From CAINVV01 sp038323575 (lineage in GTDB: Bacteria; Bacteroidota; Bacteroidia; Bacteroidales; Prolixibacteraceae), in NCBI GenBank assembly GCA_038323575.1, contig JBBQHB010000012.1, forward strand, positions 14,563-78,562: a stretch of 64,000 nt of DNA, read 5' to 3'. The position numbers and the translations under genes were made by a program. The notes beneath the pieces are model-generated. The model saw only the letters and a program-made list of their open reading frames with translations, was not told the DNA's origin and made no database searches. Of the stretch, positions 18,345 through 26,401 are shown piece by piece (positions within the stretch are counted from its first letter, which is position 1; every line of letters starts with the position of its first letter).

Positions 18345-18581
18345 TTACAGTGATTTGTGCGTGCCGTCACAAAACGGCGCATTTTTAGAATGCTTGCAAC
18401 CACATAAATAATGATGCCCTGACTCTTTAGGAGCAAAAGCGATGGGAGTGAACTCGCTGCCGCGGTGTGAACCATCACAGAACGGTTGATTCTTACTGTT
18501 TCCGCAGGCACACCAGTGGTACTCTTTCCCGCCTTTGATGGCTACAACATAAGGTGCTTTTTGTGCAATGTTTGGTTCCAT
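18345..18581 (-). CDS. CDGSH-type iron-sulfur protein with two CDGSH motifs
   Basis: A 78-residue small protein with two complete CDGSH cluster-binding motifs, CACGNSKNQPFCDGSH (about residues 24-39) and CGCKHSKNAPFCDGTH (about 60-75), each giving three Cys and one His for a [2Fe-2S] cluster. Tandem-motif bacterial proteins of this size correspond to the mitoNEET-related CISD3 type. Roles in redox or iron-sulfur homeostasis are known for the family; the partner here is unknown. It is a single gene ending in a strong terminator. Confidence 0.93.
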   Translation of the reverse strand: MEPNIAQKAPYVVAIKGGKEYHWCACGNSKNQPFCDGSHRGSEFTPIAFAPKESGHHYLCGCKHSKNAPFCDGTHKSL

Positions 18582-18735
18582 TTCTTTGATTTTTAAATTA
18601 TTTATTTGTCTCCTGAATAAAAGGCATGATCATCAGGTATTTGATAAAGTCTGTTAAATTACTAAAAAAACGATTTGTTTGTTCTTGATATTGAGTTAAT
18701 TAATATTTACTTTCAGGCCTGATTAAGTGGATTTC

Positions 18736-19455
18736 TCAGACCGACATCGGGACCTCCATCAACAACAATTCTGCATCCTGCGAATCAGCCCGCAGCGTGA
18801 TTTTTTCTACATCAAGGATTCCTAACCCATCTCGTTGATTCAGTTGCTGGCCGTTTATGGTAAAATCCCCTCTTAGGACAAAAGTATACACACCGTTGCC
18901 CTGTTTTTTGATGTTATATTCGGTTGTAAATTGATTGTCAAATTTTCCCATATGAAACCAGGCATCCTGGTGTATCCATACACCGGCATCCAATGGATCC
19001 GGAGAAAGAATCTGCTGTAATTTGTTGTGCCTGTCAGCATTGTTCAATGTAATCTGGTCGTAGCGTGGTGTGACATTTTTTTTGTTGGGGAATACCCAGA
19101 TTTGAAGAAATTTAACCAGGCTATCCTTGTTTTTGTTGAATTCACTGTGTTGAATGCCGCTGCCGGCGCTCATCGCCTGGATATCGCCATGCCTTATAGT
19201 GGCTAAATTCCCCATACTGTCCCTGTGCTCAAGGTCTCCTTCCAGCGGAATGGAGATAATTTCCATGTTGTCGTGCGGATGGGTTCCGAAACCCATACCC
19301 GGATCTACCTGGTCGTCATTCAGCACCCTTAATGCTCCAAAATGAATCCTTTCGGGATTATAATAGTTGGCAAAACTAAATGTATGATAACTGTCGAGCC
19401 ATCCATGGCTGGCATGTCCGCGGGTATCAGCCTTGTGTAAAACTGTTTTGTCCAT
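18736..19455 (-). CDS. Pirin family protein
   Basis: A 239-residue bicupin. The metal-binding N-terminal cupin shows FGTHPHDNMEI (two His) and IQHSEFN (His and Glu), the usual Fe-binding set. The N-terminus SHGWLDSYHTFSFANYYNPE is the pirin signature. Bacterial pirins include quercetin dioxygenases and redox-linked regulators; the activity cannot be assigned. It is a single gene, 154 bases upstream of the CDGSH gene on the same strand. Confidence 0.92.
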   Translation of the reverse strand: MDKTVLHKADTRGHASHGWLDSYHTFSFANYYNPERIHFGALRVLNDDQVDPGMGFGTHPHDNMEIISIPLEGDLEHRDSMGNLATIRHGDIQAMSAGSGIQHSEFNKNKDSLVKFLQIWVFPNKKNVTPRYDQITLNNADRHNKLQQILSPDPLDAGVWIHQDAWFHMGKFDNQFTTEYNIKKQGNGVYTFVLRGDFTINGQQLNQRDGLGILDVEKITLRADSQDAELLLMEVPMSV

Positions 19456-19573
19456 GTTGTTTCTGCTCTTATTATCCTTTGTACGCTATTTTTAGCCATT
19501 GGATTCAATGCAAAATGCGCGAGTTTTCAAAAACCGGTTGAATTTGCTTTTGAATCCGGTTCAGATGCAATAG

Positions 19574-19693
19574 GACAATGCTACCATCAAAGCACTGCTG
19601 AAGCAATACAACAAGCTGCCCTTGCCTGATCCGGCATTGAACCAAGCCAAGGCAAGATCTGTGCTGGAATACCTGCGTTTGCTGGCGCAATAA
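19574..19693 (+). pseudogene. Short C-terminal remnant, possibly of a c-type cytochrome
   Basis: One plus-strand frame ends at the TAA 19691-19693 with a peptide of helical, cytochrome-c-like look (IKALLKQYNKLPLPD, then ARSVLEYLRLLAQ). There is no haem-binding CxxCH and no start upstream, so only the tail survives, if it is one. The family assignment is a weak inference from the LPxP and EYLRxL pattern. Confidence 0.25.
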
Positions 19694-19809
19694 AATCCGG
19701 AGACGGTTATTTTAAAATAAGATTCCACTGCTCAGGGTGATTTATCATCCTTGGCAGTGAAATCCTATTTTTTAAGGATACCGATTCGCAGGCACTTTTA
19801 TACTTAAAT

Positions 19810-19989
19810 TTATTTATTAATTCGAAGTTGTATGGTACTCTCCGTATTGTGGTGATGCCGGTGGTGATTATTCAACCTTTTGTTTCTCTCGAAACCTACT
19901 GTACTTTCCCTTCCGACGAGGCAAGAGGTAAAACTTATTGCCATCACAAAAAACAAAACGATTCCAATTATAATTTTTGGTACTTTCAT
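19810..19989 (-). CDS. Small predicted lipoprotein, 59 aa
   Basis: An ATG at 19989 opens a 59-residue frame ending at the TAA 19810-19812. It has a lipoprotein signal (KVPKIIIGIVLFFVMAISF, then TSC, Cys23), followed by a short hydrophilic tail rich in His (NNHHRHHHN, about residues 40-48). It starts 10 bases after the CsbD gene on the same strand and should share its transcript. The lipobox and the tight coupling support a real gene. The His-rich tail could bind metal; that is speculation. Confidence 0.65.
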   Translation of the reverse strand: MKVPKIIIGIVLFFVMAISFTSCLVGRESTVGFERNKRLNNHHRHHHNTESTIQLRINK

Positions 19990-19999
19990 TGTCTTGAAA

Positions 20000-20185
20000 T
20001 TATAGCGTCCCGATTATTTTATTCAGCTCTTCTTTCGTTTTGCCGAGTTTTACTTGCAATCGTCCGATCATCTCGTCCCAGCTGCCTTCTGCGAACAATA
20101 AATCATTGTCGGTAAGGACGGCAAATTGTTTTTTGAGTCTGCCTTTTTGCTCTTTCCAGGTACCTTTTACTTCTGATGTATTCAT
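20000..20185 (-). CDS. CsbD-family stress protein
   Basis: A 61-residue hydrophilic protein with the CsbD pattern: VKGTWKEQKGRLKKQF at the start, then GSWDEMIGRLQVKLGKTKEE. CsbD proteins are induced by general stress in many bacteria, but their mechanism is unknown. The gene heads a two-gene unit with the small lipoprotein at 19810-19989. A bipartite element at 20252-20289 lies 67 to 104 bases upstream of the start and also occurs upstream of the SHOCT gene. Confidence 0.9.
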   Translation of the reverse strand: MNTSEVKGTWKEQKGRLKKQFAVLTDNDLLFAEGSWDEMIGRLQVKLGKTKEELNKIIGTL

Positions 20186-20251
20186 TTTTTGAATTTTATG
20201 TGGTGAATAATTTTAATGCAGTAAAGTTGGGGTTCGAGCTAATTTTTAATG

Positions 20252-20289
20252 TTACATCCTTAGTGAAACATATTACATAAATCACACAT
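20252..20289 (-). promoter_or_regulatory. Candidate bipartite operator, copy 1 (CsbD gene)
   Basis: On the plus strand: TTACAT at 20252-20257, 15 bases, then TTACATAAATCACACAT at 20273-20289. Copy 2 at 42384-42421 has the same two TTACAT boxes at the same 21-base start-to-start distance and the same distal 17-mer with one change (A to G). Spacing of two helical turns suits a dimeric DNA-binding protein or sigma-factor contacts. No known regulator is assigned. Confidence 0.55.
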
Positions 20290-20336
20290 TTTGATACTGA
20301 AAAAATGGAAAAACTGCTATTTTTTGGGCTATTGAG

Positions 20337-20564
20337 CATCCCGGTCGGTCTATCAGGCATCCGTTCTACGGATCACTGGTATTACTGATCTGGGGAATTT
20401 TCCTTAAAAACACCACCCTCTCTTTGCTGTTTGTTTCTTTGGCTTCTACGCTATTCCTTTATATCACTGCCTTGTATGACGAGAAAGAGTGTATACAATT
20501 TTTTGGAAGGAGATACAGGGAATACATGCGACGCACCAAAATGTTAGTGCCGTTTGTATTCTGA
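20337..20564 (+). pseudogene. 3' remnant of an isoprenylcysteine-methyltransferase-like membrane protein
   Basis: A plus-strand frame ending at the TGA 20562-20564 encodes RSIRHPFYGSLVLLIWGIF, a hydrophobic helix, then YDEKECIQFFGRRYREYMRR. The RHPxYG and E-x-x-x-x-x-x-F-G-x-x-Y-x-x-Y motifs are those of the ICMT/PEMT-like family that methylates small or lipid substrates. No upstream start or N-terminal helices remain; the ATG at 20306 is in another frame. Only about the last 75 residues are left. Confidence 0.6.
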
Positions 20565-20649
20565 AAGGGAAATCAAGAGGAAGGTTGTTGCCTGTTGACA
20601 AACGTAAATTGACCGTAAAGTGAGTCTGAACCAGTTGTTCAGGAGAATG

Positions 20650-21036
20650 CTAATCATTGAAAATGGCTCCCAGAATGCCGACTACGATCCCCGGAAGGCA
20701 AATAAGAAAGATGATAAACATGATCCATCCCTTATCAATATATTTTTCGTGGCCTGTTACCGAAAGAATATAGATGGTGATAAACATCAGGGCAATGGCG
20801 CCTGCAAATATCCATGCCATGACCGCATAATTCCTTCCTTTTTTCCATGGATGCAGCAGCGTAAAAAAGAGGGAGCAGACACCGGTAATCCGGGCAGCTA
20901 TTCCTATCAGGTTATGGTTGGTGCCTATTAGCTGCGAGGCAACAATCAGGACTACCCCGAAAAGGAAATACCAAAGGGTTTTTGACCGGTTGGAAGTATC
21001 GAAAAGGGAGATAAAATGTTCTTTTAAATCGGTCAT
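20650..21036 (-). CDS. Hypothetical four-helix membrane protein, 128 aa
   Basis: Four hydrophobic helices are visible (about residues 21-38, 45-62, 69-90 and 104-125), with a positively charged loop HPWKKGRN between the second and third. I do not recognise a named family. It lies alone between the methyltransferase remnant and the divergent amino-acid permease gene. Confidence 0.7.
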   Translation of the reverse strand: MTDLKEHFISLFDTSNRSKTLWYFLFGVVLIVASQLIGTNHNLIGIAARITGVCSLFFTLLHPWKKGRNYAVMAWIFAGAIALMFITIYILSVTGHEKYIDKGWIMFIIFLICLPGIVVGILGAIFND

Positions 21037-21243
21037 TTCCTTAAAGTTTAGTGTAAAGTAGTGATTATCCTATACAATCTCCTGTTATGGTAAATTTGTG
21101 CTGCAGAATGGTTATAGTTCCAAACCAAAGATTAACCGTCTTTTTCAAGTTATTTCCAAATTTATGTCAAATAATTGCTATAAGCAAAATTTTACTTCAT
21201 TTTACTATATTTATGACCTTCAATCACCAACTAACGCTTAAGA

Positions 21244-22659
21244 ATGGGTAATCAAAGGAATCTTGTCAGGTCGCTCGGATTGGGCTATGTCGTAATTTTC
21301 GTAGTTGCAAATATTATTGGATCAGGAGTTTACAAGAAAATTGCTCCCATGGCTGCGGAACTCCACTCTTCCGTCTGGATTCTTATTGCCTGGATTGTCG
21401 GAGGGATTATTACCCTCTTCGGGGCGCTGAGCAACGCTGAAGTTGCGGGATTGCTGGCCGATACCGGCGGAGAATTTGTTTATTTTAAAAAAATATACAA
21501 CCGCTTTTTTGCATTTTTATACGGTTGGTCACTGTTCACGGTTATCCAGACAGCCACCATCTCTTCACTGGCTTATGTTTTTGCCCAATCACTGAACAGC
21601 ATTGTCCCCATTCCTGAGGTCTTCCCCTCTTTGCAGCATTTTACGATCGGCGGGGTTTTCTACCCTTTCCAGGATTTCGGCGTTAAATTGATTGCTATTT
21701 TGCTGATCCTGTTCCTGACATCTGTCAATATTTCGGGCTTAAAAACCGGGGCCGGAGTAAGCAGGGCCATCATGATGCTTGTTTTCACAGGACTTGCTGT
21801 TATCGTTATTTTTGGTCTTGGCAGCGTACACAAAATGCCTGCAAATTTCATGGAAATTGGGACTGTTACCAACGGGGCGGTGACGCTTTCATCCTTTTAT
21901 ACGGCCATGCTGGCTGCTTTCTGGGCTTACCAGGGATGGGTCTCTGTTGGTTTTATAGGGGGAGAAGTTAAAAACCCCCATAAGAATATCCCGAAAGGAA
22001 TTGTATTGGGTGTTTTTGTTGTGATCTTCATTTATTTGCTGGTTAATGTAACTTATATGACATTGCTGTCTATCCCTCAGCTGGAGCAGGTTAATGCTGC
22101 CGGCAACCAGATAGCTGCCGTTGAAGCGGTAAGGAGTTTCTGGGGCGCGGGAGGAGTGCTGTTTATTTCTCTGCTGATACTGCTAACGACCCTGGGATGC
22201 ACCAATGCCAGTATTTTAACTGGTGCCCGGCCCTATTATGCCATGGCGAAAGACCGCCTGTTCTTTAAGGGGGTCGGAAAACTGAACAAAGCAAATGTAC
22301 CGTCAAACTCCCTGATATTTCAGGGAGTTTGGTCGTCTGTACTGGTATTGTCGGGGACCTTCGACCAGTTAACCGACATGATTATTTTTGCGGTTTTCAT
22401 ATTTTACGGGGCAACTTCGCTGGGTGTATTTATATTGCGCCGCAATATGCCCGATGCCTACCGGCCTTATAAAGTATGGGGATATCCGGTTGTGCCGGCT
22501 GTTTTTATTCTTTTCTGTATCGGATTGTTCATCAATACGATTGCTACCCGGCCGCGCGAGGCAGCCATCGGCATGACCTTAATTCTGGCAGGCATTCCGG
22601 TATTTTTGTTCCTTCAACGGAAATATTCAAAAACAGGGAACTCCCCGGATCCGGAATAA
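21244..22659 (+). CDS. APC-superfamily amino acid permease
   Basis: A 471-residue inner-membrane transporter with about 12 helices. The first helix has the APC unwound motif (VANIIGSGVYKKIAP), and the family features GGEFVYFKKIYNRFFAFLYG and EVKNPHKNIPKGI (the E-x-x-N-P-x-x-x-I-P motif) are present. These suggest an LAT-type exchanger or importer of amino acids; the substrate is unknown. It is a single gene, convergent with the DsrE-like gene (34-base gap, with a weak 7-bp hairpin at 22660-22680). Confidence 0.92.
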   Translation: MGNQRNLVRSLGLGYVVIFVVANIIGSGVYKKIAPMAAELHSSVWILIAWIVGGIITLFGALSNAEVAGLLADTGGEFVYFKKIYNRFFAFLYGWSLFTVIQTATISSLAYVFAQSLNSIVPIPEVFPSLQHFTIGGVFYPFQDFGVKLIAILLILFLTSVNISGLKTGAGVSRAIMMLVFTGLAVIVIFGLGSVHKMPANFMEIGTVTNGAVTLSSFYTAMLAAFWAYQGWVSVGFIGGEVKNPHKNIPKGIVLGVFVVIFIYLLVNVTYMTLLSIPQLEQVNAAGNQIAAVEAVRSFWGAGGVLFISLLILLTTLGCTNASILTGARPYYAMAKDRLFFKGVGKLNKANVPSNSLIFQGVWSSVLVLSGTFDQLTDMIIFAVFIFYGATSLGVFILRRNMPDAYRPYKVWGYPVVPAVFILFCIGLFINTIATRPREAAIGMTLILAGIPVFLFLQRKYSKTGNSPDPE

Positions 22660-22693
22660 ATTTCAAAAGTTCCTTGAAATTGAGCCATCCGGT

Positions 22694-23014
22694 TTAAAAC
22701 GTAACTGTTCTGTCTGACCAGGCAACCAGGTTGACACAATCAACCATGGATGACATCGGACAGGCTTCAGTTTCTGGCAGATGTCTTGATTTGAGGCAGG
22801 TCCCGCAGGCGAATATTTCGCCGCCGTGAAATACAAAGTCTTTCAATTGCTCGTCAACATCGTATTTTTCGTGGGTTAACCCTTCGCATTCAACGGCTTC
22901 TCCCATTAAGAATAATTTTACTTCGTGTTCATGTTTGAGCGCAGTTATGCCGAAGCGGAAAGCGTTCCATGCTTTTTCGTACTCCTTGGTTTCGAGGATA
23001 ATTCCGATTCTCAT
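22694..23014 (-). CDS. DsrE/DsrF-like family protein
   Basis: A 106-residue protein of DsrE fold. It starts with the strand MRIGIILETKEYEKAWNAFR and continues with VKLFLMGEAVECEGL. The C-terminal half has a Cys-containing loop, FACGTCLKSRHL (CxxC, about 69-72). Characterised relatives (TusD, DsrE) relay sulfur through a Cys in this loop. No sulfur-oxidation genes are nearby, so the role is open. Confidence 0.85.
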   Translation of the reverse strand: MRIGIILETKEYEKAWNAFRFGITALKHEHEVKLFLMGEAVECEGLTHEKYDVDEQLKDFVFHGGEIFACGTCLKSRHLPETEACPMSSMVDCVNLVAWSDRTVTF

Positions 23015-23124
23015 GGTGGGTTTAATTTAAGGTTATTGAAATAATTCTCAGTGAAATCTTTGCTTGTGAATATACCTAAAAAACAATTGCACGCTTATTT
23101 AACTCGTTTAAATAGTATACAAAA

Positions 23125-23165
23125 AGACAGGTATCAGAAGTCATACTAACTTTTGATACCTGTCT
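23125..23165 (-). terminator. Rho-independent terminator after the LTXXQ-like gene
   Basis: Perfect 12-base arms AGACAGGTATCA and TGATACCTGTCT enclose a 17-base loop; on the minus strand the stem is followed by TTTTTG. It begins 31 bases after the stop of the gene 23196-23576, which fits termination of that gene. Confidence 0.75.
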
Positions 23166-23195
23166 TATAAGATGAATTTCCAACAGAGGCTTTAA

Positions 23196-23576
23196 CTATC
23201 TGTTCTGCATTCTTGCAGCCCTTTCTTCAGCCATTTTTTTGCGGTATGCATCCAACTTTGTTCCTTGTTCGGCTGTTAAAGCTGCCTTCAGTTTTTTATC
23301 AACATCTGCCTGCAATTTCGCGCCCTCTGCCATCATTTTCTCACGATCCGGGGTGCCGCCGCCATCGCGCATTTTTTGAAACATTTCGGACCGGGCTTTA
23401 TCGCCATCGGTGATAATCGGCGTAATTTTGGTAACCTGAGCTGGCGTCAAACTTAAGGCAGTCGTGAGACCGTCAACTTCCCTTTTAAGTCTTTCTTCCG
23501 GAGTTCCGCCCCGTTGTGCAAAACATGAACCGGCAGCCATAATAGCTACCAAAACTAACATTGCTAATTTTTTCAT
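23196..23576 (-). CDS. Small periplasmic helical protein, Spy/LTXXQ-like
   Basis: A 126-residue exported protein with a signal peptide (about 1-20, ending CFAQ) and then an all-helical charged region. Two LTxxQ-like repeats are visible (LSLTPAQVTKI near 42-52 and LKAALTAEQGTKL near 96-108), as in the Spy/CpxP family of periplasmic chaperones and envelope-stress sensors. Bacteroidota have many such proteins of unknown role. It has its own terminator. Confidence 0.75.
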   Translation of the reverse strand: MKKLAMLVLVAIMAAGSCFAQRGGTPEERLKREVDGLTTALSLTPAQVTKITPIITDGDKARSEMFQKMRDGGGTPDREKMMAEGAKLQADVDKKLKAALTAEQGTKLDAYRKKMAEERAARMQNR

Positions 23577-23665
23577 ACGACTAATTTTTAAATTTGACTA
23601 TTTGACAAACTCCATTCAAAAAGGTTTAATTGTGTGTATGAAGATTTGATCCGGTAACTGAAACT

Positions 23666-24859
23666 TTAGTGCTTCTGCAGTACTTCCAGCATTTTACGGT
23701 CTAATTTCTGTCCGTGCCAATCTTCGTATCCGACATCTTTTCTTCCGGAATTCAAGACGCCAAAATCTCCCTTGAAATTCCAGAATGCCCAACCGATTTG
23801 GTTTTCAGTTAAAATGCCCAATACATCGCTTATCCAGGCAAGAAATACTTCGTGGGGTGTCTCCCTGTAGCAGCCACACTCCCCGCAATGTACTCCCACG
23901 CCCTTTCCGACAAGTTCTATCCATGGACGGTAAAAATCCTCAAGGGATTTCCTGCTGTATTCTTTGCCTTTGATGGAACCGGGCCAGACAGGAACAGGTG
24001 CATCATCCGGATTTTTCCATACCCAGGGAGCCCGGTAGTGGGAGACTTCTCCGGGCCAATAGCCACGGCAACTCTGGGCCACCTTAAGGTCATTCAGTTC
24101 AGGTGTTACGGAACTGCCTCCGTTATTCCCGTCAGCCAACACCAAACGTTCTGAGTTGTGTTTCAGGATAGCATCCAGGCACCCCCGGACAATTTTTCTG
24201 TAAACTTCCCCCGGGATTGCTTTCCTGCTGCCGTACTGGTCATTCATGTCTTCCCTGAAGCAGGGTTCATTGATCAGGTCGAAACTGAGTTGCTTTCCCG
24301 AAACTCCTTTGAACCTTTTTGCCCACATTCCCCAGTGTGTATAAAGGGCTTGCTGCGCTTCATCGTCTTTCCAAAGATTGTAGGGTTCATTAAAGCCTGC
24401 ATTGATGCAAAAACCGGGTACCCGGTGAAGGTTGAGGCTGACATGCATTCCGTACTTGTTGGCCATGTATACCAGTTTCTCAATCTCTTCAACGGCCTGT
24501 TCATTAAAGCTTAATACCTGTTCAGGAGTTACCTTTTTTTCCTTGTCCGGACCGGGATCGAAATTGATGTAACAGGGGTACTGTACCGGAATCCTGACGA
24601 AATCGAAACCCCAGTCCGACATCCATTTGAAATCTTCCTCATTTGACATGTTCCTGCTGTTCTGGCGGGGAAATGTCAAAGGCCTTGAAGTATAGAAATC
24701 CAACAGGTTAAATCCCCGCCAGCGCGGAAGTTTGTTCACTTGATTATCGGCAAGGGATAATCCCATGGCCGGAAAACTACCGGATAACCCGATGAGTGCA
24801 CTTCCTGCTGCTGCGGTTTTCACGAATGATCGGCGGTCGATAGCTGTCATTTCCGTCAA
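23666..24859 (-). CDS. GH5-family glycoside hydrolase, Tat-exported
   Basis: A 397-residue protein starting with a Tat signal (DRRSFVKTAAAGSALIG, residues 8-24). The catalytic barrel shows the GH5 motifs: FDFVRIPVQYPC, HVSLNLHRVPG, acid/base Glu198 in LINEP, and nucleophile Glu327 in VHCGECGCY, with WAFWNFKGDFG near the end. It therefore hydrolyses a beta-linked glycan such as a glucan or mannan; the substrate cannot be set. Tat export suggests folding before transport. It starts 6 bases after the Gfo/Idh/MocA gene on the same strand, so the two form an operon. Confidence 0.9.
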   Translation of the reverse strand: MTEMTAIDRRSFVKTAAAGSALIGLSGSFPAMGLSLADNQVNKLPRWRGFNLLDFYTSRPLTFPRQNSRNMSNEEDFKWMSDWGFDFVRIPVQYPCYINFDPGPDKEKKVTPEQVLSFNEQAVEEIEKLVYMANKYGMHVSLNLHRVPGFCINAGFNEPYNLWKDDEAQQALYTHWGMWAKRFKGVSGKQLSFDLINEPCFREDMNDQYGSRKAIPGEVYRKIVRGCLDAILKHNSERLVLADGNNGGSSVTPELNDLKVAQSCRGYWPGEVSHYRAPWVWKNPDDAPVPVWPGSIKGKEYSRKSLEDFYRPWIELVGKGVGVHCGECGCYRETPHEVFLAWISDVLGILTENQIGWAFWNFKGDFGVLNSGRKDVGYEDWHGQKLDRKMLEVLQKH

Positions 24860-24865
24860 TAGTAA

Positions 24866-26233
24866 TTACAGATTTTCCCCGAAACTAAACCCGCTACGTG
24901 CCGGTTCTTTAATAAAGACATCCAGTTCAGGATGATTGCTAACTTTCATGTTTTTGGCATCATATTCGATGCGGGTATTAAACCTTTGGGCCAAAACGCC
25001 GGTGAGTGACATTTCCACCAATTGTGTGGCATAATCAAAATTGGAACCCGGTACCTTCCCGTTTTTGATGGCATCAATCCATTCGCGCTGAGGGTTTTCC
25101 TCGAAAGTCCTTGGAATTGTTTTTTCGGGCAGTTTGCTTTTGTATGCTTCCCACTCCGGCATTGGCATCAGCAATCTTGGATCATTAGGCCTTCCTCCGG
25201 TAATTAAACTCTGCTTGTCACCTACCATGATCATGCCGCTTCCGGCCAGTTTTTCGACTCGCCACTCCGGACGAATCTCAGGTTTGAGTCCGCCTTCATA
25301 CCAGTGCATTTTTACCGGAACCTTGTTGCCGCGGGCGGGGAAATCCCAACGGATAACAGATTGATCGGCTACAAAACCTGTGTCGGGTACCGGTGTTTTA
25401 AACTCTGCCTCCACCACATCCGGCATGCCAAGATCCAATGACCAAAAAGGAGCATCCAGGGTATGGCAGCACCAGTCGCCCATTTCGCCGTTTCCGAAGT
25501 CAAACCAGCTGCGCCAGGTCTTTGGCGCATAAATGCTGTTGTAAGGCTTGTAGGCAGCAGGCCCCAGCCACAGGTCCCAGTCTAAATTGGCAGGAACGGG
25601 CTGTTCTGCCGGCGGGAAACTTTCGGGTTTGTTGAAAAATTTGTTCGGGCCAAAAGACGGTCCGTCAAACCAGGCAAGCACTTCAGTTACATTGCCAAGT
25701 AAGCCTGCATCATACCATTCTTTGACCAGCCTGATCCCGTTTGTTGCGTGGCCCTGGTTGGCCATCTGGGTAATGACATTGTAATGGTGGGCTGCTTTCT
25801 TCAGCGTGCGTAACTGCCAGATATTGTGTGCCAACGGCTTCTCTACAATGACATGTTTGCCCAGCTGCATGGCTGCCATGGCAGCGGGAAAATGGGAATG
25901 ATCGGGTGTGCAAACCATCACGGCATCAATCTCCTTGTGCATTTTATCGAACATGACCCGGTAGTCCTTGAAACGTTTGGCATTTGGCATCGCTTTAAAA
26001 GCTTCCGCCGCCCGGTTATCATCCACGTCGCAAAGTGCGACGATGTTTTCGTTCCATTTGGGATCTTTCTGATTGATTAGTTTACTCCAGTTACTCTTCC
26101 CCTGTCCTCCAACCCCGATAACGGCGATATTCAATCTGCCGGAGGGGGAGCAGCTCATCATATTGGGAATTAAAACTGCACCCGCACTCAATACCGATGC
26201 TGATCTGATAAAGTCTCTTCTGGATGGATTCAT
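24866..26233 (-). CDS. Gfo/Idh/MocA-family oxidoreductase, Tat-exported
   Basis: A 455-residue protein with a Tat signal (SRRDFIRSASVLSAGAVLI) and Cys28 in MMSCSP as a possible lipobox. The NAD(P)-binding Rossmann strand reads LNIAVIGVGGQGKSNW, and the substrate lysine is in the EKP motif (VIVEKPLAHN). The C-terminal domain has the FDFGNGEMGDWCCHTLD motif typical of Bacteroidota members. Exported relatives act on sugars or sugar derivatives. Its pairing with a Tat-exported GH5 enzyme suggests a shared periplasmic sugar-processing step (inference). Confidence 0.9.
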   Translation of the reverse strand: MNPSRRDFIRSASVLSAGAVLIPNMMSCSPSGRLNIAVIGVGGQGKSNWSKLINQKDPKWNENIVALCDVDDNRAAEAFKAMPNAKRFKDYRVMFDKMHKEIDAVMVCTPDHSHFPAAMAAMQLGKHVIVEKPLAHNIWQLRTLKKAAHHYNVITQMANQGHATNGIRLVKEWYDAGLLGNVTEVLAWFDGPSFGPNKFFNKPESFPPAEQPVPANLDWDLWLGPAAYKPYNSIYAPKTWRSWFDFGNGEMGDWCCHTLDAPFWSLDLGMPDVVEAEFKTPVPDTGFVADQSVIRWDFPARGNKVPVKMHWYEGGLKPEIRPEWRVEKLAGSGMIMVGDKQSLITGGRPNDPRLLMPMPEWEAYKSKLPEKTIPRTFEENPQREWIDAIKNGKVPGSNFDYATQLVEMSLTGVLAQRFNTRIEYDAKNMKVSNHPELDVFIKEPARSGFSFGENL

Positions 26234-26401
26234 AGTGGCTTTAAACTTTAAGATTAATATTTGGATAAAAAATTAATGCTATTTTTTCCTGCCTAAATTA
26301 ATGAATTTTGAACCATTCAGTGTCAGAAAAAAGAAAAATGCAAAATTACGGTCGGATTGAATTTTTTTAAGCAGGTATTTGTTTTTTTTATGTTTCTGGA
26401 T

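Noticed and set aside
19828..20115. Plus-strand 95-codon frame
   Set aside because: It is antisense to the small lipoprotein and csbD, which have clear lipobox and family motifs on the other strand.
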